A stretch of 64,000 nt of DNA from Prevotella lacticifex (lineage in GTDB: Bacteria > Bacteroidota > Bacteroidia > Bacteroidales > Bacteroidaceae). The first letter of the stretch is position 1, and each line of letters starts with the position of its first letter. Under the pieces are notes generated by a model that saw only the letters and a program-made list of their open reading frames with translations, was not told the DNA's origin and searched no databases. Below, one piece after another: positions 34,438 through 46,928 of this stretch. The position numbers were made by a program, and so were the translations under genes. The stretch covers positions 868,001 to 932,000 of the forward strand of contig NZ_BPTV01000001.1 of NCBI RefSeq assembly GCF_019973375.1, read 5' to 3'.

Positions 34438-36567
34438 CTAAATTAGTGTTTTCTGTTTCTTTCTCAGTTTGTCTCGGAGCCAGTCGTAGGCCGATCTCTC
34501 CTCCGTATGCTGCGGTTCGGCGAAGGTCATGAGTTCTGACGACTCGCCGTACTGGTCGGGATAAATGATCATTATGCTCCTTCCGCTGAAGTACTGGTCA
34601 ATCTCATGTGGCAGGTTTTCGAGGGCTGTCTTGAACGAAATGGTGCCCTTTCGTGCCGTCACGACTACGAAAATGTGGTCGCTTTTGATGTTTGCGGCCA
34701 GTTCGGGAAGTTCGTTCCAGTGCTTCATCTCGACATATTCGGCCCGTACATTCGGATGGCGGTTGGTGATGAACTCGTGGATTAGCGCCAGCGATTTGTC
34801 ACGGCCGTGGAACTCTATGCGGCAGTCGAGGTTGCGCGACATGCGGGCCATGCGCTCGAGCCAGCGGTTAAAGCCCGGCTCAAATTCAGCTCTCGACGGT
34901 ACGGCCACGACTATCTTGCGGACGGTGTTGAGCGGTTGCATGATGCGGGCAATGATGATTTGCCGGTTCAAACCGTTGTAGAGGCTCTGCGTGAACTGTC
35001 CCCAGAATCCTTTCGACACCTCGGGATGGAAGTGCAAACCCATTATTATCTCACTGGCCTGGAACTCGCGGAAAGCGTGTTTTATGCCGTTGGCGATGTT
35101 CGTTGCTATGCGGACCTGCGTCTGAACGGGCACGTCGGCGGCACTGCACGTATGCTTTATATGCTCCATAAGGCGGCGTCCGTCCTCCTGGTTCTTCGAT
35201 GCGTTGATGTCGTCGTAGACAACATTGAGGGCTATGAGGCCCCGGTTCAGCCTGCTGTCGCGCATGAGCGTGGCGAGAGTGATGAGGCTGTCGGCATATT
35301 CGGGGTACTTCACGGCCACGAGAATCTTCTCGTCGTCGCCCTCGTTTCGCGGTGTCGGATTCTCCTTTTCGTGCAGCCGCAATTTTCGTGCCGCATTTTC
35401 CGTGATGACCGACGAGATGATGCACGTGAAGAGAATCATCAGAACGACACCGTTGAGAACCTCATTGTCGAGGAGCGTATGGCCCGGCGACACCTCTAAT
35501 CCTATGCCCACCATGACCATGGCTATGGCTCCGGCGGCGTGGGCTGAGGTAAGTCCGAACATGAGGTCGCCCCACAGCCGCGGCATCCTGAAGAATGATG
35601 TTGTGGCGTAGGCTGCTAAAGCCTTGCCGAGGGTGCCGAAAATCACCAGGCAGAGCATGATGGTGAGAATGGTGCTGCCGTGGAAGAGCAGCCGGATATT
35701 GATGAGCATGCCGACACCGATGAGAAAATAGGGGATAAAAATGGCATTGCCCGTGAACTCGATGCGGTTCATCAGCGGCGATACTTTCGGTATGAAGCGG
35801 TTCATGACCAGTCCGGCGAAGAATGCTCCGAATATTCCCTCAAGGCCGATAAAGTCGGAGAGAGCCGCGCTGAGGAAGAGAATGGCGATGACGTAGGTGA
35901 ACTGCATAACCGCGTCGGAGTACTTCCTGAGGAACCAACGGGTGAACCTGGGAATGACGACGAGCATGAAGGCGCAGAAAACCACTATCTTAGCTACGAA
36001 CAACAGCCAGAACGCCCAACTCGACGTGCCCTGAGCAGAGTTGACGATGGCCGCCAAGACGACGAGCGCCAAGAAGAGCGAAATCATTGACGAGCCCACA
36101 CTGAGCGTCGAAGCCGTCGACCGCTGCAGGCCATAGCGCCCCACGATGGGGTAGGCGATGAGAGTGTTGGAGGCCATCATACAGCCGATGAGCATCGATG
36201 CCTGCATGCTCAGATGGAGAATCGACAACGATGCCCACACGGTAAGCACCATCGGCAGCGAGAACGTGAGCAGACCGAAGATGCCGACCCGCATTCTGTT
36301 CTTCTTCAGACCCTCGAGATCCATCTCCAGTCCGGCTAAAAACATGATGTAGAAGAGCCCCACACGGCCGAAGAGCTCAAAGGAGTCGTCGCGCTTGAGG
36401 ATGTTCAGGCCGTATTTTCCCACCACTATTCCGGCGAGGACCAGTCCTATGAGGTGCGGAATGCGCAGCCGGCCCATGACTATCGGCGAAAAAAGGATAA
36501 TCAGGAGCACGACGAAGAAGATCAGCGTCGGGTCGGTTATGGGGAAATATAGTGACCAGTCGGGCAT
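34438..36567 (-). CDS. CPA2-type cation:proton antiporter with C-terminal Usp-like domains
   Basis: 709 residues: an N-terminal Na+/H+ exchanger domain with about 12 membrane segments (about 15-395; [17 protein letters not shown] and [17 protein letters not shown] are typical) and a cytoplasmic C-terminus of about 300 residues. The first part of the latter, [21 protein letters not shown], is like a universal stress protein fold. It exchanges Na+ or K+ for H+ at the inner membrane; the Usp-like part may bind nucleotides and regulate transport. A TAACTTTG box (minus strand, 36599-36606) precedes it. Confidence 0.85.
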   Translation of the reverse strand: MPDWSLYFPITDPTLIFFVVLLIILFSPIVMGRLRIPHLIGLVLAGIVVGKYGLNILKRDDSFELFGRVGLFYIMFLAGLEMDLEGLKKNRMRVGIFGLLTFSLPMVLTVWASLSILHLSMQASMLIGCMMASNTLIAYPIVGRYGLQRSTASTLSVGSSMISLFLALVVLAAIVNSAQGTSSWAFWLLFVAKIVVFCAFMLVVIPRFTRWFLRKYSDAVMQFTYVIAILFLSAALSDFIGLEGIFGAFFAGLVMNRFIPKVSPLMNRIEFTGNAIFIPYFLIGVGMLINIRLLFHGSTILTIMLCLVIFGTLGKALAAYATTSFFRMPRLWGDLMFGLTSAHAAGAIAMVMVGIGLEVSPGHTLLDNEVLNGVVLMILFTCIISSVITENAARKLRLHEKENPTPRNEGDDEKILVAVKYPEYADSLITLATLMRDSRLNRGLIALNVVYDDINASKNQEDGRRLMEHIKHTCSAADVPVQTQVRIATNIANGIKHAFREFQASEIIMGLHFHPEVSKGFWGQFTQSLYNGLNRQIIIARIMQPLNTVRKIVVAVPSRAEFEPGFNRWLERMARMSRNLDCRIEFHGRDKSLALIHEFITNRHPNVRAEYVEMKHWNELPELAANIKSDHIFVVVTARKGTISFKTALENLPHEIDQYFSGRSIMIIYPDQYGESSELMTFAEPQHTEERSAYDWLRDKLRKKQKTLI

Positions 36568-36646
36568 GTGACGGATATGTTTTCTGCTTTATAACATGCA
36601 AAGTTACGAAAAAATAGTGCTTTGCTGACATAATGACCGCTGAAAT

Positions 36647-36677
36647 TTTGCGTTTTCAAATGAAATATCTAATTTTG
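36647..36677 (+). promoter_or_regulatory. Bacteroidota-type promoter of asd
   Basis: TTTG (36647-36650), a 19-bp spacer, TAATTTTG (36670-36677). Confidence 0.8.
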
Positions 36678-36717
36678 CAAACGTATTTACTGCAAAATAT
36701 AATAAAAGGATTAGATT

Positions 36718-37731
36718 ATGAGAGTAGCTATTGTTGGTGCAAGCGGTGCCGTAGGTCAGGAGTTCCTGCGCATTCTCGCCCAGAGAGATTTCCCTATCGA
36801 TGACCTGTTGCTGTTCGGCTCGAAGAGGTCGGCCGGACGGAAATATTCTTTTAAGGGAAAGGAATATACTGTTAAGGAACTTCAGCACAACGACGACTTC
36901 AAGGGTGTCGATATAGCCTTCACCAGTGCCGGTGGCGGCACGTCGGCCGAGTTCGCTGAGACGATAACAAAGTATGGTGCCGTGATGATCGACAACAGTT
37001 CGCAGTTCCGTATGGACGACGACGTGCCATTGGTCGTTCCGGAAATCAACCCCGAGGATGCCCTCAAGCGTCCCCGCGGCATTATTGCCAATCCTAACTG
37101 CACAACGATAATGATGGTTGTGGTGCTGAATCCTATCGACAAGCTCAGCCATATCAAGAAGATTCACGTGTCGAGCTATCAGAGCGCGAGCGGTGCCGGA
37201 GCAGCTGCAATGAAGGAACTGGAGCAGCAGTATAAGGAGATGGTTGAGGACGGAAAGGTCAGCACAATCAACAAGTTCCCCCATCAGTTGGCATATAATG
37301 TCATTCCTCAGATTGACAAGATGACCCCCAACGACTACACCAAGGAGGAGATGAAGATGTACAACGAGACCCGCAAGATTATGCACTCCGACGTCCGGAC
37401 GAGTGCTACCTGCGTTCGTGTGTCGTCGTTGCGGTCACACTCCGAGAGCGTATGGTTCGAAACCGAGCGTCCGCTGAGCGTTGAGGAGATTCGTGAGGCC
37501 CTGAAAGCCGCTCCCGGAGTGACGCTTGTCGACGATCCTCAGAACTATGTCTACCCGATGCCGCTCGATTCGGCCGGAAAGGACGATGTCTTCGTGGGCC
37601 GCATCCGCAAGGACCTTGCCGACGACAATAGCAATACGCTGTGGCTCACCGGCGATCAGATTCGCAAGGGTGCAGCTCTGAACGCTGTCCAGATAGCCGA
37701 ATATCTGATTAAGGTTGGCGACGTGAAGTAA
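36718..37731 (+). CDS. asd: Aspartate-semialdehyde dehydrogenase
   Basis: 337 residues. N-terminal NADP-binding [18 protein letters not shown], catalytic Cys in [13 protein letters not shown] (about residue 127), [15 protein letters not shown] and the catalytic His in [15 protein letters not shown]. It reduces aspartyl phosphate to aspartate semialdehyde in the pathway to lysine/diaminopimelate, threonine and methionine. Monocistronic, with its own promoter and a strong terminator. Confidence 0.95.
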   Translation: MRVAIVGASGAVGQEFLRILAQRDFPIDDLLLFGSKRSAGRKYSFKGKEYTVKELQHNDDFKGVDIAFTSAGGGTSAEFAETITKYGAVMIDNSSQFRMDDDVPLVVPEINPEDALKRPRGIIANPNCTTIMMVVVLNPIDKLSHIKKIHVSSYQSASGAGAAAMKELEQQYKEMVEDGKVSTINKFPHQLAYNVIPQIDKMTPNDYTKEEMKMYNETRKIMHSDVRTSATCVRVSSLRSHSESVWFETERPLSVEEIREALKAAPGVTLVDDPQNYVYPMPLDSAGKDDVFVGRIRKDLADDNSNTLWLTGDQIRKGAALNAVQIAEYLIKVGDVK

Positions 37732-37799
37732 TTGGAGCTACCATTTACGGCAAGGAGAAGAACCTCTTACGCCGGCGAAACGAATTATTTATCAATATT

Positions 37800-37868
37800 A
37801 TAGCCACCGTTTCCTGTTTAGTGGAGATTCTTCCACACTGTAGGAAACGGTGGCTATTCCATTTTATG
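37800..37868 (+). terminator. Terminator-like hairpin after asd
   Basis: ATAGCCACCGTTTCCT (37800-37815) pairs perfectly with AGGAAACGGTGGCTAT (37842-37857), with an inner GTGGA/TTCCAC stem. The T-run is short. Confidence 0.75.
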
Positions 37869-38006
37869 GTGACGCTTTTACCCTCCGTCAGCCACCGGTA
37901 ACGCCCCTCGCGGCCACTGCTCTGTTGTCGCTGACCGTTTTTGTAACTGTCTGAAAAAGTGAAATTTAGATCACCGTTGAAGCTCTATTGCAGGTGATTC
38001 CCGGTT

Positions 38007-38399
38007 CTATTTGTGCTTCTTGTAGTATGCTACTGCTGCCGCCACATTAGCTTTGACGGCTCGAGACGACATTGTTGCTCCCGACACAGCATCGACCGCG
38101 GCAGCCTTCTTGAGGCTCTTACCGGCCATCTGCGGAAGGAGCTGACGGGCCACCTTGCTGAAAATCTGCGGTGTCTCCGCGTTTTTGAGGGCCACAACCT
38201 TCACGACCTTGTTGCCCTGGATATAAACCTCCAACGGTGTGGTGCTGCGATAGCCCCGCTGACCGCACAGGGTGGTGGTGTTGACGATGTAAGTATTTCC
38301 TTGACGGCGCATGACATTATTGTCGTTGGCCGACGCCAAGGCTACTCCCGAGGCAATGATTGCCGCTGCGGCTACTGCCAAAACATTCTTTTTCATCAT
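38007..38399 (-). CDS. Secreted FMN-binding domain protein
   Basis: 130 residues with a signal peptide (about 1-24) and one FMN-binding domain. The motif S-G-A-T-M-S-S (about residue 106-112) is the site where ApbE-type transferases attach FMN to Thr in NqrC/RnfG-like proteins. It is the minimal form of the domain, likely a periplasmic covalent flavin electron carrier. No NADH dehydrogenase-type partners are nearby. Start may be either of the first two Met codons. Confidence 0.82.
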   Translation of the reverse strand: MMKKNVLAVAAAAIIASGVALASANDNNVMRRQGNTYIVNTTTLCGQRGYRSTTPLEVYIQGNKVVKVVALKNAETPQIFSKVARQLLPQMAGKSLKKAAAVDAVSGATMSSRAVKANVAAAVAYYKKHK

Positions 38400-38434
38400 T
38401 GTTTTTATTTCGTTTTTTTGAAGGAAAGAATCCT

Positions 38435-39160
38435 TTACTTTCCCATGAATTTTGAATCTATATAGCTGTTGAACGCATCCTTGTAGAGGTCGCCGACAGG
38501 AATATTCGTGTCCTCGTCCATGATGACGCGGTTTTTTATCACCTCCTGAATCTTCGAAAGGTTGATGATGAACGACCTGTGGACACGCATGAACTTCGAT
38601 TTCGGCAGCCGGTCCTCGAGCTTTTTCATACTCAGCAGGACGATGACGGGCTTCTGTCGGCCGTCGGTGTGAATCTTCAAGTATTCGCTCATGCCCTCGA
38701 TGAATCTTATATCATCGATTTTTATGCGTACTATCCTGTGCTCGGTCTTGAAGAAAATGGAGTCGTCGCTGTCGACCTGCAACACTATCGGCTCGTTATG
38801 GCGCAGGTCGTATTGTTCTTTTACCTTCGCCGCCGCGCGCCGGAAATCGGCCATCGAGAACGGTTTGAGCAGATAGTCTACGGCGTTGACCTTGTAGCCG
38901 TCGACGGCATAGTCGCTGTAGGCCGTCGTGAAGACAACCAGCGGCGGTACGTCGAGACTCTTGACGAAGTCCATGCCGTTGACGTCGGGCATATTGATGT
39001 CGATGAACAGCGCGTCGATGGGCTCGCGGTCCATAATCTCCTTTGCTTCCGGAGCACTCTGGCACTCGCCGGCAAGCTCAAGAAATTCCACTTTCTTTAT
39101 GTATGTCGCCAACTGCCTCAGGGCCAGTGGCTCATCGTCGATAGCCAATACTCTTATCAT
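38435..39160 (-). CDS. LytTR-family response regulator
   Basis: 241 residues from MIRVLAIDDE. A receiver domain (DD at 8-9, phospho-acceptor Asp in ALFIDINMPDVNG, Thr and Lys in VFTTA and LLKPF) and a LytTR DNA-binding domain (SEYLKIHTDGRQ, FMRVHRSFIINLSKI). It overlaps the histidine kinase gene start-to-stop region by a few bases, so the two are co-translated partners. Targets cannot be told. Confidence 0.92.
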   Translation of the reverse strand: MIRVLAIDDEPLALRQLATYIKKVEFLELAGECQSAPEAKEIMDREPIDALFIDINMPDVNGMDFVKSLDVPPLVVFTTAYSDYAVDGYKVNAVDYLLKPFSMADFRRAAAKVKEQYDLRHNEPIVLQVDSDDSIFFKTEHRIVRIKIDDIRFIEGMSEYLKIHTDGRQKPVIVLLSMKKLEDRLPKSKFMRVHRSFIINLSKIQEVIKNRVIMDEDTNIPVGDLYKDAFNSYIDSKFMGK

Positions 39161-39164
39161 GATT

Positions 39165-40298
39165 TTATCCTTTTGGTTCGTCGGCCGCAAACCTCAGCGG
39201 AATGTCGAGCCTTACAAAATATGTATCTTCTCTGTCGTTGATGTCGAGCGTGTAGTCGTTGCCGTAGATGAGGTCGAGACGCTTGCGCGTGTTGGCCAGC
39301 CCTACACCGCCGTGCTCCTCGGTGCTCTCCTTGTGCTTCGAGTTCTCGCAGGTGAACAGCAACCGCCCGTGGTCAACATGCGTCGTGATGTGGATGAAGC
39401 TCCGGTGCTGATAGCTCACCCCATGCTTGAAGGCGTTCTCGACGTAGGTGATGGTAATGAGCGGAGCTATGAGGGCATCGGGCAAATTGTCGTCGCGGTC
39501 GGTCTTTATGTCGACCTTGTCGGAATAGCGCAACCGCATGAGCTCTATGTAGTTGTCGATGAAGTTACACTCCTTCCTCAAACTCGTCAATGGACGGTTG
39601 CCGTCGTAGAGAACGTAGCGCATGAGCTTCGACAACTCGATTATACTCTCCTTGGCCTCCTCGGGATCGATGTCGACCAGCGCGTGGATATTGTTGAGGG
39701 TGTTCATGAAGAAGTGCGGGTTTATCTGAAATTTCAGATATTCCAGTTGCTGGTTCAGGTTCTCGTTCATGAGCCTCTGGAGTTTCTTCTCGTTCTCGTT
39801 CTGCTTGAAGAGCAGTTTCACGCTGAGGTTCATGCCGAACATCAGGACGAGAATGATGACGCTGACGAAGTCGACTTGGTCGACAAAGAATGGGCGATGG
39901 TGACGGCCCGGAGGCGGCAAGGGACGCGGCTGACTGCCGTCGACCATCTCTTTGCGGTCCTTATGGAAGTGATGCGGCCGTGGCGGTCGGGCGTTGAACT
40001 GGTAGATGCCGAAAGCGACGACGATGATGGTGACGAGGCCGAAGTATAGCTTGCGCCGGTTCTTGTAGATGATGAGCGGGGCGAGAAAGCAGTTGTGGAT
40101 GATGAATATGGCGAGGAAGGCGCCCTCGGCAGTCCACACCCTCGTGAGCTCGTCCCACTGGAAGGGCTCGTCGGTGCTGTTGCGTGTGCGCAGGTACATC
40201 ATCACGAAGGGAATGACGAAGATCATCAGCCAGCAGAAAGCATAGATGAGGGCCTCGGTGTGCTTGCGCAGAAACGTTATGATGTTCTTTCTCGACAT
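39165..40298 (-). CDS. LytS/YehU-type sensor histidine kinase
   Basis: 377 residues from MSRKNI; upstream start codons are excluded because the TACTTTTG promoter box lies at 40331-40338 on the minus strand. About four membrane segments are followed by a His_kinase domain with the dimerisation/phosphorylation motif FQINPHFFMNTLNNIHALVD and an HATPase_c with VENAFKHGVSY and GVGLANTRKRL. No large extracytoplasmic domain, so the signal is probably sensed in or near the membrane. Pairs with the LytTR regulator. Confidence 0.9.
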   Translation of the reverse strand: MSRKNIITFLRKHTEALIYAFCWLMIFVIPFVMMYLRTRNSTDEPFQWDELTRVWTAEGAFLAIFIIHNCFLAPLIIYKNRRKLYFGLVTIIVVAFGIYQFNARPPRPHHFHKDRKEMVDGSQPRPLPPPGRHHRPFFVDQVDFVSVIILVLMFGMNLSVKLLFKQNENEKKLQRLMNENLNQQLEYLKFQINPHFFMNTLNNIHALVDIDPEEAKESIIELSKLMRYVLYDGNRPLTSLRKECNFIDNYIELMRLRYSDKVDIKTDRDDNLPDALIAPLITITYVENAFKHGVSYQHRSFIHITTHVDHGRLLFTCENSKHKESTEEHGGVGLANTRKRLDLIYGNDYTLDINDREDTYFVRLDIPLRFAADEPKG

Positions 40299-40338
40299 TG
40301 CTGAGCTTATATAATGTTGGATTGTGACGGCAAAAGTA

Positions 40339-40720
40339 GGCAATATAAATTTAACGGCCAAAAACATTCAACGAAAATGTTGTAGTGCTCAGCGAACGGG
40401 CTCGCGGCGGGGAGTAAAGGAGGTTGGAAGGCGGGGTGAGGGGCGGGAAGGAGCGCGGCGAATTGTAATTCGCCGAACGCTACGTGGATAAACCATGAGA
40501 TGGCGGACGAGGGAAGGGGACGAGCGGGTGCTCTGTCACTTTGGCAGATGCCGCGGGGTGTGGATGCCTCGCTCTGACACGATGGCGCTTGAGGCTGAAG
40601 CTGACGGGTGGATGGCGGCTGCATGATGTCATCGTCAAGGATTTAATAGGGGAAAAGGATGGAGATTATTGTAAAGATATTTCGTATTAAACGACAGAAA
40701 TGACCGGCTCTGTAACTCGT
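40339..40720. other. Intergenic stretch between kinase and repeat C
   Basis: No gene is supported. A G-rich tract (about 40400-40460) is followed by a small perfect hairpin CGGCGAATT-GT-AATTCGCCG. Confidence 0.4.
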
Positions 40721-40866
40721 TCATAACCAGACGGATAGAAATACATGCCATTTGGCGTTCTAAAACGGCCCATTTCGCAAGCTAAAACAGGCCGTTTTGC
40801 AATGCGAAACGGGCCGTTTGAGAACGCGAAACGGTATGTATGAGAATGGTGTTAAGATTTTTCGCA
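40721..40866 (-). repeat. 4x22-bp intergenic repeat element, copy C
   Basis: Units at 40747-40768, 40769-40790, 40791-40812 and 40813-40834, reverse orientation. On the minus strand the leading flank is GCGAAAAATCTTAACACCAT and the trailing flank begins ATGTATTTCTATCCGTCTGG. Confidence 0.9.
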
Positions 40867-41032
40867 CTCTTGGGATCATCTTGTGGGCTCTGCTAACGGT
40901 TTCAGACCATTGGTCGTGGCGGGCTGCTTGACTCTGCACATCGGTTTCTGCCTCACCGGGTAAGTGATTGTCAGCCTGCTTTTGCCGGTCGCGAATAATG
41001 AGAAAATACTAATGAATCAAATCGCGCAATCC

Positions 41033-41064
41033 TTTGGCTGTTTCCGTTAATCTGTGTACCTTTG
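41033..41064 (+). promoter_or_regulatory. Bacteroidota-type promoter of the M13 peptidase gene
   Basis: TTTG (41033-41036), a 20-bp spacer, TACCTTTG (41057-41064). Confidence 0.85.
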
Positions 41065-41102
41065 CAATGTTTTATGCGAGATGATAACAATACTGTAATA
41101 TA

Positions 41103-43127
41103 ATGAAAAGAAAAATCTTATTGTTGGGTCTGGCCATGGCCTTTACCGGCGCTTTCGCCCAGACCCCGGTGTCGGGTATCGACCCAAGCAATCTCGACAC
41201 ATCAGTGCGTCCCGGCGACGACTTCTATCACTATGCTGCCGGCGGTTGGCTAAAGAGTCACCCCCTGGACGCTGAACATTCGGAGAACGGTGCGTTCGTC
41301 GACCTCTACGAACTCAACCAGAAGCGCATTCAGGACCTTATCCTGCAATATGCCAACAGCCCGCAGCAGAAAGGCTCTCTGGGTCAGAAGATTGGCTCGC
41401 TCTATAAGCTGATGATGGACAGCGTGCGACTGAACCGGGAGGGATGGGCTCCGCTGAAACCGACCCTCGACCGCATCGCTGCCATAAAGACTCCGCGCGA
41501 GTATCAGATTGTCACCGCAGCCCTCGACCGCAACGGCGAGAACACGATGATGTACGGCATAGGCATCGACGCCGACCAGCGCAATTCGGCATGGAACCTC
41601 GTAAACATCGGACAGGGAGGATTAGGTCTCGGCACGCGCGACTACTACACTTCTGACAACCCCGACAACAAGAAGGTGCTCGAGGCTTACAAGACTTATC
41701 TTACGAAGCTCTTCATGCTCGTGGGCAATGATGAGGCTACGGCCAAGAGCAAAATGCAGAAAGTCATCGACATTGAAACCCAGATAGCAAAGGCAAGCTA
41801 CGATGAGGTGAAACTGCGCGACATCGATGCCAACTATCACAAGATGACATACACCGACCTCGTCGACCAGTTCCCCGGCATCGACTGGGGTAACGTGCTC
41901 TTAGCCAGTGGTCTGCCGGCCATCGACACCATCGATGTGGCTGAGCCAGAACCAATCCACGAGGTCGAGAAAATCCTTGCCAACACCCCGCTCGACGACC
42001 TCAAGACGTATGCTGAGGCAAAGGTCATAAGTGGTGCTACGGGACGTCTGAGCGACGACTTCCGCAAGGTGGAGTTCGAGCTCGACGCAGCCCTCAGTGG
42101 TGTCAAGCAGGACCGTCCGCGGTGGAAGAGAGCCGTGAGCCTCGTAAGCGGCAGTCTCGGTGAGGCTATCGGTAAGCTGTATGTCGAGAAGTACTTCCCC
42201 GAGAGCTCAAAGAAGAAGATGCTCGACCTCGTGCATAATCTCCAGACAGCCCTCGCCCAGCGCATCGACCAGGCTACGTGGATGAGTCAGGCAACGAAGG
42301 CACAGGCTAAGGACAAGCTACAGAACTTCATAATAAAAATCGGTTATCCCGATAAGTGGAAGGACTACAGCGGACTGCAGGTCGACGACTCGCTGAGCCT
42401 CTACGAGAATATGAAGCGCATATCGCGATGGGCTGTCGACAAGGTGATTGCCGAGAAGGTGAACAAGAAGGTCGACAAGATGGAGTGGGGGATGACTCCG
42501 CAGACCATCAACGCATATTATAATCCGTCGACAAACGAGATTTGCTTCCCCGCAGCCATCCTTCAGCCACCGTTCTTCGACCCCAACGCCGACGATGCTG
42601 TCAACTACGGTGCCATCGGCGGTGTCATCGGCCACGAGATGAGCCACGGCTTCGACGACCAGGGCGCTCAGTTCGACAAGTACGGCAATCAGCACGACTG
42701 GTGGACGGCTCAGGACAAGAAGAACTTCGACGCCAGGACAAATGTGCTCGCCGACTACTTCTCCAACTTTGAGGTTCTGCCGGGGGTGAAAATCAACGGT
42801 AAGCAGACCCTCGGTGAGAATATCGGCGATAATGGCGGACTGAATATCGCATTCACTGCCCTCCAGAACGACATGAAGAGCCATGCTCTGACAACTGTTA
42901 ACGGATTCACTCCCGAACAGCGGTTCTTCCTCGCTTGGGCACGCGTGTGGGCCAGCAACGCCACACCTGAGGTGGTGAAGTATCTGTGCACCGTCGATGT
43001 TCACTCGCCAAACATGGCTCGCGTTAACGCTGCACTGCCGCAGATCGACGCATGGTATAAGGCTTTCAACGTGAAGAAAGGTGATAAGATGTTCGTGCCG
43101 AAAAATAAGAGAGCACACATCTGGTAA
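41103..43127 (+). CDS. pepO: M13 (neprilysin/PepO-like) zinc metallopeptidase
   Basis: 674 residues with a signal peptide (about 1-19). Peptidase_M13_N (about 35-415) is followed by the catalytic domain with zinc ligands His511 and His515 and catalytic Glu512 in GHEMSHGFDDQG, the third ligand Glu572 in GENIGDNGG, and the substrate-binding N-A-Y-Y-N-P motif (about 470-474). It cleaves oligopeptides in the periplasm. Family members include P. gingivalis PgPepO; the gene symbol here is by family only. Monocistronic with its own promoter. Confidence 0.92.
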   Translation: MKRKILLLGLAMAFTGAFAQTPVSGIDPSNLDTSVRPGDDFYHYAAGGWLKSHPLDAEHSENGAFVDLYELNQKRIQDLILQYANSPQQKGSLGQKIGSLYKLMMDSVRLNREGWAPLKPTLDRIAAIKTPREYQIVTAALDRNGENTMMYGIGIDADQRNSAWNLVNIGQGGLGLGTRDYYTSDNPDNKKVLEAYKTYLTKLFMLVGNDEATAKSKMQKVIDIETQIAKASYDEVKLRDIDANYHKMTYTDLVDQFPGIDWGNVLLASGLPAIDTIDVAEPEPIHEVEKILANTPLDDLKTYAEAKVISGATGRLSDDFRKVEFELDAALSGVKQDRPRWKRAVSLVSGSLGEAIGKLYVEKYFPESSKKKMLDLVHNLQTALAQRIDQATWMSQATKAQAKDKLQNFIIKIGYPDKWKDYSGLQVDDSLSLYENMKRISRWAVDKVIAEKVNKKVDKMEWGMTPQTINAYYNPSTNEICFPAAILQPPFFDPNADDAVNYGAIGGVIGHEMSHGFDDQGAQFDKYGNQHDWWTAQDKKNFDARTNVLADYFSNFEVLPGVKINGKQTLGENIGDNGGLNIAFTALQNDMKSHALTTVNGFTPEQRFFLAWARVWASNATPEVVKYLCTVDVHSPNMARVNAALPQIDAWYKAFNVKKGDKMFVPKNKRAHIW

Positions 43128-43358
43128 CAGTTACTATATATAATAATGTGGCGGGCGATGAGTCGATTCCCCTCAATAGCAGGGAAACGGATCATCGCCC
43201 GTCTTTTTGTGGCTGACATAATGGCACAGTGACTTGTCAATCTCTCCCGGCTGCCACGGCGGAAATGCCGTTTGGCATAATGTTTGTTTAATATCCGGCG
43301 GACAAGAAAGTCCACCAACATATTAATAACGAAAAATAAAAATAAAAAATATACTATT

Positions 43359-45293
<1,935 letters not shown>

Positions 45294-45318
45294 GGACAGA
45301 GTAACAAAATAACATAAT

Positions 45319-45361
45319 AAACGGGAAGTAATCCATGTGGGTTGCATCCCGTTTTTTTTCT
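45319..45361 (+). terminator. Terminator of dnaK
   Basis: AACGGGA pairs with TCCCGTT around a long loop, followed by TTTTTTTT. Confidence 0.8.
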
Positions 45362-45536
45362 ATTGACAATCTCAATTTGCTTTATGCAGAAAGCAAAAAT
45401 GCCATTAATATGCTTTTTGCAGAAAGCATGTGACAGAGTAAGGTTTAAAGACATAGTAACATAATAACATAAGAAAAGGGATGTAATCCGATGTAAATTA
45501 CACCATGTTTCTTTTTGTGTATAGTTCTCAAAATCT
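45362..45536. other. Short repeat tract after dnaK
   Basis: Two tandem small hairpins (GCTTT-ATGCAG-AAAGC and GCTTT-TTGCAG-AAAGC, 33 bp apart). A degenerate second copy of the dnaK downstream sequence follows (AGTAACATAATAACATAA ... GTAATCC). Confidence 0.5.
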
Positions 45537-45830
45537 TTATCTAATTCTAGTTAATCTTGTACTATGAAACTCGTCTTTTGCCTGCATTGCGTTATAAGAA
45601 TTATAAAGTCTGTTCTTATATAAGAACTTTTCATTCTCAAAAAGACCTGAGGTACTTGATTTTAGCTTGATGTAAGGTCCTAAATTATCATCTACATATT
45701 CTTCCCAACTATAAGCAATTCTATCGTAAGTATCACATTGAGTCAATTCAATCTTAATTGCTGGAGGTTCGTAGTCTTGAGAGAAATTCCGGCCCAAGGG
45801 GGATTGTCCGTGGCGGGCGGATGCCGCTGC

Positions 45831-46928
45831 CTAACCAAAGACGGTAATACATCTATAGAAAAAGAAGGGTATATCCCTTATCCCCTTCAGGCATGACCTG
45901 AAGGCTTTCATCTTGGAGTTGAGCGATTCTGCAGAAGCATTAGTGTCTCTGTTGATAAAGTAATTGAGTATCTCGTCCTCGTAGTGCTGGATAGACTGTT
46001 TTACGGATTTGATTTCTCTAAGGGTAGATTTGGTGACCTTCTTGTACCATCCTTCAAGCGCTTTCTTCGCAGTCGCCTTGGTGTTAGACTTCGTACGGAA
46101 GATTGCTCTGAGATCGTTTATCAGCCAATACGCCTCCTTCAGTTTCGGGAAAAGCCGGAACAGAATTCTTGCCCTCTTCTTCTGGTTTATGCTCCAGTCG
46201 CCATAGCATCTGCCCAGTTGCTTCTTGCACCGGGTCAGAGCTTCTACCAAGGTCTCTCCATTGCTCAGCCTCTTGGGCTCAAACCTTGTATTCAGCCGCA
46301 TTGGCTTGCGGCCTCGGCGCTTACCCTTGCATCGCTTCTTACCTTGCTTTTTCCTGCTGTTACGATAGTACTTGCGTTGCTTGGCGAGTTGTTCCAGGTG
46401 TTTCTTGAACTCTGCCTTCTGGCGGTTTACATCCTTGACAGCTTCCCGCTTGTATTTCATGCGCAGTTCCTCGATCCCTTCACCACCTCGTTTCATGACA
46501 TGGAAGCAGTCGCGTACCACCATGGCATTAGGGAAGGCCATTCTCACGATAGAGCGCATGCTGTCGCTCAGGTCCATGGAGACCAGCCCTACCGCTTCCC
46601 GATCCTTTTGCGGCATCTTTCTCAGGGCTTTGGCAACTGTCTCGGGGTCGGTGCCCTTGACAATAGCAACGATGGCGCCCTTCTTGCCATGCGCATCCTT
46701 GTTGTGGAGAATCGTGTACACCTCATGCCCGAACTCAGACTCGTCAATACCGAGCCTCGGGCCGAGGTTCTTGGCGATAAGTATTCCATCATCGACATTC
46801 TCTTTCTTAACCCAAGTGGGAAAATCGCTCAAAGTATCCTTGTAGGCACGCGCAAAAGTGTTGCCCTGGATCATGTAAGTCCAGCTCAGGCTCTTGGCCG
46901 TCACTGGCTCATTGTCCATCCGCTCTCT
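45831..46928 (-). CDS. ISAon1-like transposase catalytic region (ORFB), copy 3
   Basis: About 365 residues. DDE landmarks: LGIDESEFG, VSMDLSDSM, VVRDCFHVMK, a very basic insert (KKRCKGKRRGRKP), and N-x-x-AESLNSKMKAF at the end. A TAA immediately precedes the frame; ORFA runs through CTT TTT TTA AAG and must shift +1 (or -2) to enter it, as in the other three elements. The frame is intact, so transposition competence is plausible. Confidence 0.85.
   Translation of the reverse strand, partial: RERMDNEPVTAKSLSWTYMIQGNTFARAYKDTLSDFPTWVKKENVDDGILIAKNLGPRLGIDESEFGHEVYTILHNKDAHGKKGAIVAIVKGTDPETVAKALRKMPQKDREAVGLVSMDLSDSMRSIVRMAFPNAMVVRDCFHVMKRGGEGIEELRMKYKREAVKDVNRQKAEFKKHLEQLAKQRKYYRNSRKKQGKKRCKGKRRGRKPMRLNTRFEPKRLSNGETLVEALTRCKKQLGRCYGDWSINQKKRARILFRLFPKLKEAYWLINDLRAIFRTKSNTKATAKKALEGWYKKVTKSTLREIKSVKQSIQHYEDEILNYFINRDTNASAESLNSKMKAFRSCLKGIRDIPFFFYRCITVFG

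Noticed and set aside
36718..37731. N-acetyl-glutamyl-phosphate reductase instead of Asd
   Set aside because: The [13 protein letters not shown] start, NPNCTT and RSHSES motifs are those of aspartate-semialdehyde dehydrogenase.
45362..45425. Two GCTTT..AAAGC hairpins as a second dnaK terminator
   Set aside because: Weak 5-bp stems without a T-run; the terminator at 45319-45361 is sufficient.
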